Of a stretch of 12,609 nucleotides of DNA, positions 8,192-12,609 are shown piece by piece. Position numbers and translations under genes: made by a program. The notes beneath the pieces are model-generated. The model was given only the letters and a program-made list of their open reading frames with translations, did no database searches and had not been told where the DNA came from. The number at the start of each line of letters is the position of its first letter. Within the stretch, counting starts at the first letter, position 1. Source of the DNA: Bacteroidota bacterium (GTDB taxonomy: Bacteria; Bacteroidota; Bacteroidia; Bacteroidales; B39-G9); the NCBI GenBank assembly GCA_003648455.1, contig QMPG01000058.1, positions 1-12,609 on the forward strand, given 5' to 3'.

Positions 8192-8290
8192 TTATAGTTG
8201 AAGGTTGAAACTTAACGAAAATACCGACACTTCAGGATTGAAAGTAAAAGTTGAGTATTTAATAATAAATTAAAAATTCAAATTGTTAGT

Positions 8291-11188
8291 ATGAATAAAT
8301 CAAAATTTTTTAAATTATTTATAATATTAGTATGTTTCTCAGTTAATATTTCAGTAGCAATTAATCAAAACAAAATTGATAGTCTTGAAAATAAATTAAT
8401 AAATGCAGTTGGTGATGAGCGAACTTTAATATTGAAATCATTATCAGTAGAGTATTTAACTATTTCACCTGAGAAATCTTTAAAATATGCAAATCAGGAA
8501 CTTTCTGCTGCAATAAGGTCAAATAACAAGATAGAGAAAGCAAATGCTTTAAATAATATTGGGACAGCATATTATTTCCTAAATCAATTTGATAAAGCTA
8601 TAAGCTACTACAATAAGTCGATTGATGTTAGTAAAAAGAAAAGAAACAAATTTGGAATAGCATCATCATTAAATTATATTGGAAACGTTTATTGGAAAAC
8701 TAATAATTATAACAAAGCCATAGATTACTATCAGCAAGCATTAACGATTTTAAAAAAGCTTAACGATAAAAAACAAATTGTTAATTCGTTAAATAAAATT
8801 GGTATTGTATACCGTGATTTAAATAAATACCATAAAGCATTAAATTATTATTTACAAGCTTTAAAAATAAATTCGAAAATAAATGATAAAGAATCGCATG
8901 CATATTCATTAAATAATGTTGCCGGCGTTTATTGGAAATTAGGCGATTATGATAAAGCAATTGAGAACTACAAAAAATCATTAAAATTACGACAAGAGAT
9001 TGGAGATAAAAAAGGCATAGCAAAGTCATTAAATAATTTGGGAATAGTTTATAAAGATTTGAGTAATTATAAAAAATCATTAGAATATCATATTAAATCA
9101 TTAGCAATAAAAGAAAAAATTGGGAATAAAAAAGATATTGCATATTCATTAAACAATATTGGCAGCGTTTATTGGAAGCTTAATAATAATAAAAAAGCAC
9201 TTGAGTATTATTTACAATCAATGTCAATAAGAAAGAAAATTGGCGATAATCTTGGAGTAGCTAACTCTCTTAATAATATAGGGATGGTCTATAAAAATCT
9301 TAATGACTACGATAAGGCCATTGACTATTATAAACAATCACTAAAGATTAAAAATAATATTGGAAATAAACAAGCAATAGCCCTTACTCTTAATAGTATT
9401 GGCAGTGTTTACTGGAAAATAAATAAATATGATTTAGCATTAGATTATTATATAAAAGCACTAAATATTAGAGAACAAATTGGCGATAAAAAAAACATAG
9501 CCGCTTCTTTTAATAATATTGCTACAGTTTTTAAGGATTTAACAAATTATAAAAAATCAATTGAATACTATAAAAAAGCTTTAGATATATATAATGAAAT
9601 CGGCGATAAGATTTTTATAGCAACGTCTTTAAATAATATTGGAAACGTTTATTGGGTTTCAGAGAATTATAATAATGCACTAAATTTTTATTTAAAAGCT
9701 TTAAAAATTAGAGAGCAAATTGGAGACAAGAAATATATTGCAAAATCATTAAACAATATTGCATTGATATGTCGCGATTTAAACGAATATCCCAAATCAT
9801 TAAATTATTACAAAAAATCATTGAAAATATATTCAGATATAGGAGATAATAAAGGTTATGCCGAAATTTTGAATAATATAGGTAATTATTATCATGATTT
9901 GAAAAAAAATGGGAAATCATTAGATTATTATCAAAGATCTCTTAAAATTAGAAATGAAATAAATGATAAAAGTGGAATAGCAAATACATCGAAAAATATT
10001 GCCGAATTATATATCGAAAATAAAAAATTTTCAAAAGCATTACCATATCTCAAGAATTCAATTAAAATTGCAAATAATATAAAGGAACAAGAATTAATTA
10101 AAAACATTTGTTATGATTTTTATGTATTATATTCACAAATAGGAGATTATAAAAAATCATTAAAGTATTTTGAACTTTTTACTAACAATAAAGACAGCAT
10201 TTTTAATCAGGAAAGCACCAGAAAAATTTCAGAGTTGCAAATTCGATATGAAACAGAAAAAAAAGAGAAAGAGATAAGTATATTAAAACAAGAAAAACAA
10301 ATAAAAGAATTAGAGTTAAAGTCACAGCGAAATCTGCGAAATTTTTTAATAATTTGTGTTGTTCTTATTGTTTTTCTTACGTTTCAACTTTATAAACGCT
10401 ACAAGATAAAACAAAAACGTAATGAGTTGTTAAAAAAAGATAATATAAATTTAGAACAAAAAAATATTGAATTAAAAAATTCAGAGAATGCATTAAAGGA
10501 AGATAATCTTGCAAAAGATAAATTTCTTTCAATTGTAGCACACGATATTAAAAATCCTTTATCTGCTCTAATCTCTATTAGCGAATATGTTAATGACAAT
10601 TACAATTCACTTGACAAAGGTAAATTATTTGAATTTATTCAAGAGTTAAATAAGGCTTCAAATCAATTATATATATTATTAGATAATCTTCTTAATTGGT
10701 CGAAAACACAAATTGGCGGCTTAAAAGGAAAACCTGAAAAAATTGATTTGTATGATATTGTTGAAGATTGTTTTGAATTGTTTAGAGTTAATGCTCAGAT
10801 AAAAAAAGTATATCTAACATCATCAATTACACCAAATACATATATATATGCAGATAAAGAAATTATTTCTACAATAATTAGGAATTTACTATCGAATGCA
10901 ATTAAATTCACCAATAAAGAAGGAAATGTAATAATTAAAGCTAAAGATCTAGGACATAAAATAGAAGTTGAAGTTGCCGATGAAGGAATAGGTATGAGCG
11001 ACTATGATATTCAAAATATTTTTAAGATAGGTAATCAAACAACGAAAATTGGCACAACTAATGAAAGAGGCTCAGGCTTAGGACTGTATTTGTGTAAAGA
11101 ACTTATAAAATTATCTGGTGGCGAAATATGGGTAGATAGTGAACTTAATAAAGGAACTAAGTTCATTTTCTCAGTTAGTAAATATTAA
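8291..11188 (+). CDS. TPR sensor histidine kinase (non-hybrid)
   Basis: Predicted 965-aa membrane histidine kinase. A signal peptide (residues 1-23, ISVA) is followed by a degenerate TPR (about 44-81) and fourteen 40-residue TPRs (82-641). Then come a coiled coil with QIRYETEKKEKEI, one membrane helix (about 684-702), a second coiled coil and the kinase core. H751 is the phospho-acceptor in VAHDIKNPLSAL. The N-box has N869 (RNLLSNAIKFTN), the G1 box starts at D897 (DEGIGM) and the G2 box is GSGLGL (927-932). The HDxxN arrangement fits the E/DxxT/N motif of HisKA proteins that also dephosphorylate their partner. The protein ends right after the ATPase domain, with no receiver, and no response regulator is encoded in the window, so the partner is unknown. 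The sensor is paralogous to that of the TPR phosphatase at 1718, including the coiled-coil motif. The 99-nt gap before it shows no clear promoter or terminator, so it is probably read with the upstream genes. Confidence 0.93.
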   Translation: MNKSKFFKLFIILVCFSVNISVAINQNKIDSLENKLINAVGDERTLILKSLSVEYLTISPEKSLKYANQELSAAIRSNNKIEKANALNNIGTAYYFLNQFDKAISYYNKSIDVSKKKRNKFGIASSLNYIGNVYWKTNNYNKAIDYYQQALTILKKLNDKKQIVNSLNKIGIVYRDLNKYHKALNYYLQALKINSKINDKESHAYSLNNVAGVYWKLGDYDKAIENYKKSLKLRQEIGDKKGIAKSLNNLGIVYKDLSNYKKSLEYHIKSLAIKEKIGNKKDIAYSLNNIGSVYWKLNNNKKALEYYLQSMSIRKKIGDNLGVANSLNNIGMVYKNLNDYDKAIDYYKQSLKIKNNIGNKQAIALTLNSIGSVYWKINKYDLALDYYIKALNIREQIGDKKNIAASFNNIATVFKDLTNYKKSIEYYKKALDIYNEIGDKIFIATSLNNIGNVYWVSENYNNALNFYLKALKIREQIGDKKYIAKSLNNIALICRDLNEYPKSLNYYKKSLKIYSDIGDNKGYAEILNNIGNYYHDLKKNGKSLDYYQRSLKIRNEINDKSGIANTSKNIAELYIENKKFSKALPYLKNSIKIANNIKEQELIKNICYDFYVLYSQIGDYKKSLKYFELFTNNKDSIFNQESTRKISELQIRYETEKKEKEISILKQEKQIKELELKSQRNLRNFLIICVVLIVFLTFQLYKRYKIKQKRNELLKKDNINLEQKNIELKNSENALKEDNLAKDKFLSIVAHDIKNPLSALISISEYVNDNYNSLDKGKLFEFIQELNKASNQLYILLDNLLNWSKTQIGGLKGKPEKIDLYDIVEDCFELFRVNAQIKKVYLTSSITPNTYIYADKEIISTIIRNLLSNAIKFTNKEGNVIIKAKDLGHKIEVEVADEGIGMSDYDIQNIFKIGNQTTKIGTTNERGSGLGLYLCKELIKLSGGEIWVDSELNKGTKFIFSVSKY
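8534..10213 (+). repeat. Fourteen tandem 120-bp TPR-coding repeats with a 240-bp super-period
   Basis: Residues 82-641 of the kinase are fourteen 40-residue TPRs in unbroken register. Units 2, 4, 6, 8 and 10 carry VYWK or VYWV, with the motif codons near 8691, 8931, 9171, 9411 and 9651. Units 3, 5, 7, 9 and 11 carry VY(K/R)(D/N)L or a close variant, near 8811, 9051, 9291, 9531 and 9771. The steps are 240 bp each. Units 12-14 diverge and match units 10-12 of the phosphatase array at 1826-3265. Confidence 0.9.
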
Positions 11189-11198
11189 TTGTTTTGTC

Positions 11199-11229
11199 TT
11201 GATATTATAAAAATTCAAGTGTAAATTTG
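11199..11229 (+). promoter_or_regulatory. Bacteroidetes-type promoter before the last gene
   Basis: TTG (11199-11201), a 20-nt spacer and TAAATTTG (11222-11229) match the -33/-7 pattern of the phylum. The predicted start of transcription is near 11235, about 28 nt before the ATG at 11263. It suggests the fourth signalling gene can be expressed independently of the kinase upstream. In such AT-rich DNA a chance match is possible. Confidence 0.5.
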
Positions 11230-11262
11230 TAATAAAATGAAAATTAAAAAAAATATATAATT

Positions 11263-12609
11263 ATGAGTATTTCAAAAAATTTAAGTTTAATATTTTTTAT
11301 TATTGTTTTTAGCAATCTCTCTACTGCCAACATTTTGTTTGGGAATAAAGAAATTGACAGTAAATTAAATACAATTGCCGATACAAATAAAGCAGAATTC
11401 TTAAACAATATTGCGTATAAAAATCTTTCTGTTGCTCCCGATACAACAATTAAATATGCTTTTATAGCATTAAATTTTGCCAATCAATTTAATAACAATA
11501 AAGAGCGGGCAAACGCATTAAATTATCTTGGCATTGCTTTTTATAATAAAAATGATAACGAAAGAGCATTAAATTATTATCAAAAATCTTTGAAACAAAC
11601 GCTAAAACTAGGAGTTAAAAGAGACATTGCCAATCTTATGCAAAAAATTGGTATTGTTTATTATAACCTAAATGATTTGAAAAAAGCACTTTTATATTTT
11701 CAACAAACACTCAACATATATAAAAAATTAGGCTATGAAAACAAACAGGCACATATATTAAACAATATTGCTGATATATATTTCTATTGGGGAAATTACA
11801 ATCAATCCAAAAATTATTATGATCAAGCTCTTGAATTATTCAAAAAACTTGATAATAAATCAGAAATTGCAAATTCATTTTTTAGAATAGGAAGAATTTT
11901 TCAAGCAACTAAAAAATACGATCAGGCATTAGAACAACTCAATAAATCATATAATAAATATAAAGAGCTTGACGATAATCAATCATTAATAAAATTATTG
12001 AATCAAATAGGAGAAGTATATAAACAAAAGGGTGAATTAAATAAATCTCTTAGCTTTTATAAAAAAGCATTTTTAATTCAGAAAAAAGTTAATGATAAAA
12101 TTGAATTTGCATTATCTCTTCATAACATGGGTAATGTTTATAAAGAGATGAAGCAATATCAAAAAGCTTCTGAGTATTTTAACCGAAGTTTAAAAGTAGC
12201 TAAAGAAGCAAATATGCAAATAACAATTATGGACAATTATAAATCATTGTATGATATTAACTATATTACAGATAATCCTAAAATTGCTTTAAATTATTAT
12301 CAAAAATATATAGCATTAAAAGATTCTATATACAGTGTTCAAAAATCAAAAATGTCTCTTAAAGATATAACAAAAAAGAAGCTAATTCAAAGCGAGGATG
12401 AAATAAAATTATTAACTAAAGAGAAAGAGGTATTTTTATTAAAAATTGAAAAACAAAATATAATAATATATTCAGGAGCTATTATATTTTTAATTACCGC
12501 TTTATTTATTATTTTATTTTTTATACAACATAAAAAGAAAAAGCAAGCATATAAAATTATTAATGATAAAGAAAAAATAATAAAACAACTCAAGATCCAA
12601 TTGAAAGAA
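11263..12609 (+). CDS. TPR-transmembrane signalling protein, 3' end outside window
   Basis: The frame is open from ATG 11263 to the last base (449 codons, no stop), so the gene is cut by the window edge. A signal peptide (about residues 1-22) leads to a degenerate TPR (about 41-80, with the SVAPDTTIKYA segment that parallels TISPEKSLKYA in the kinase). Seven further TPR units of about 40 residues follow (81-356), then a charged coiled coil (about 360-398), one membrane helix (about 400-421) and the start of a basic, Lys-rich cytoplasmic helix. This is the same design as the TPR phosphatase and TPR kinase in the window. The output domain, expected just past the edge, could be a histidine kinase, a SpoIIE phosphatase or a LuxR-type HTH; nothing visible decides. 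Its TPRs are more diverged than those of its neighbours and lack the VYWK alternation. It starts 75 nt after the kinase stop codon, behind its own promoter-like motif. Confidence 0.88.
   Translation, partial: MSISKNLSLIFFIIVFSNLSTANILFGNKEIDSKLNTIADTNKAEFLNNIAYKNLSVAPDTTIKYAFIALNFANQFNNNKERANALNYLGIAFYNKNDNERALNYYQKSLKQTLKLGVKRDIANLMQKIGIVYYNLNDLKKALLYFQQTLNIYKKLGYENKQAHILNNIADIYFYWGNYNQSKNYYDQALELFKKLDNKSEIANSFFRIGRIFQATKKYDQALEQLNKSYNKYKELDDNQSLIKLLNQIGEVYKQKGELNKSLSFYKKAFLIQKKVNDKIEFALSLHNMGNVYKEMKQYQKASEYFNRSLKVAKEANMQITIMDNYKSLYDINYITDNPKIALNYYQKYIALKDSIYSVQKSKMSLKDITKKKLIQSEDEIKLLTKEKEVFLLKIEKQNIIIYSGAIIFLITALFIILFFIQHKKKKQAYKIINDKEKIIKQLKIQLKE

Noticed and set aside
8192..8290. Possible promoter or terminator in the gap before the kinase gene
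   Set aside because: Only short imperfect complementarity (such as acttc with gaaagt) and no TAnnTTTG motif were found, so no site is claimed.
8534..10213. Regular direct repeats that could suggest a CRISPR or satellite array
   Set aside because: The 120-bp periodicity is in frame, encodes TPR units, and the repeats differ mainly in the manner of diverged protein repeats. There is no constant repeat with unique spacers.
11198..11219. Hairpin cttga/tcaag after the kinase gene
   Set aside because: Five base pairs around a 12-nt loop with no T-run is too weak to call a terminator, and it overlaps the better-supported promoter motif.

Overview
The window is low-GC, Lys/Asn-rich DNA that looks chromosomal and most likely comes from a member of the Bacteroidota. 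Three things point there. Both recognisable promoters fit the Bacteroidetes primary-sigma pattern (TTG/TTTG, about 20 nt, TAnnTTTG). No start codon has a clear Shine-Dalgarno sequence; the leaders are simply A/T-rich. The gene families are typical of that phylum: a 14-blade 'two-component regulator propeller' plus Y_Y_Y sensor, TPR sensors with one membrane helix, and SpoIIE/PP2C domains with an SDGYADQFGG motif. The genus cannot be read from the sequence.

Layout, all genes on the + strand. Positions 1-253 are non-coding, with a GC-rich 16-bp perfect palindrome, a long imperfect stem-loop (91-150) and a promoter (201-232). xseA (254-1633), the exonuclease VII large subunit, follows; no xseB lies beside it. 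After an 84-nt gap come four large membrane signalling genes in a row. They are a TPR-TM-SpoIIE phosphatase (1718-4417), a propeller/Y_Y_Y-TM-PAS-SpoIIE phosphatase (4439-8191), a TPR-TM-histidine kinase (8291-11188), and a TPR-TM protein running off the right end (from 11263) whose output domain is not visible. Gaps between them are 21, 99 and 74 nt. The last gene has its own promoter-like sequence (11199-11229).

How they may work together: each of the four has an N-terminal signal peptide, a large predicted periplasmic sensor, one membrane helix and, where visible, a cytoplasmic output joined by coiled-coil. Two outputs are Ser/Thr PP2C-type phosphatases with intact metal-binding aspartates, and one is a histidine kinase with intact H, N, G1 and G2 boxes. 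No response regulator, anti-sigma kinase, STAS protein or sigma factor is present, so the targets lie elsewhere. The two complete TPR sensors are clearly paralogous but carry different outputs, and the two SpoIIE domains are close relatives attached to unrelated sensors. The cluster therefore looks like one built by duplication and domain swapping.

The most striking pattern is in the TPR arrays. Repeats of exactly 40 residues alternate between a 'VYWK' type and a 'VYK-D/N-L' type, giving an indel-free 80-residue (240-bp) higher-order period in both genes. Aligned from their C-terminal ends, the two arrays differ by exactly one such double unit (12 versus 14 repeats).
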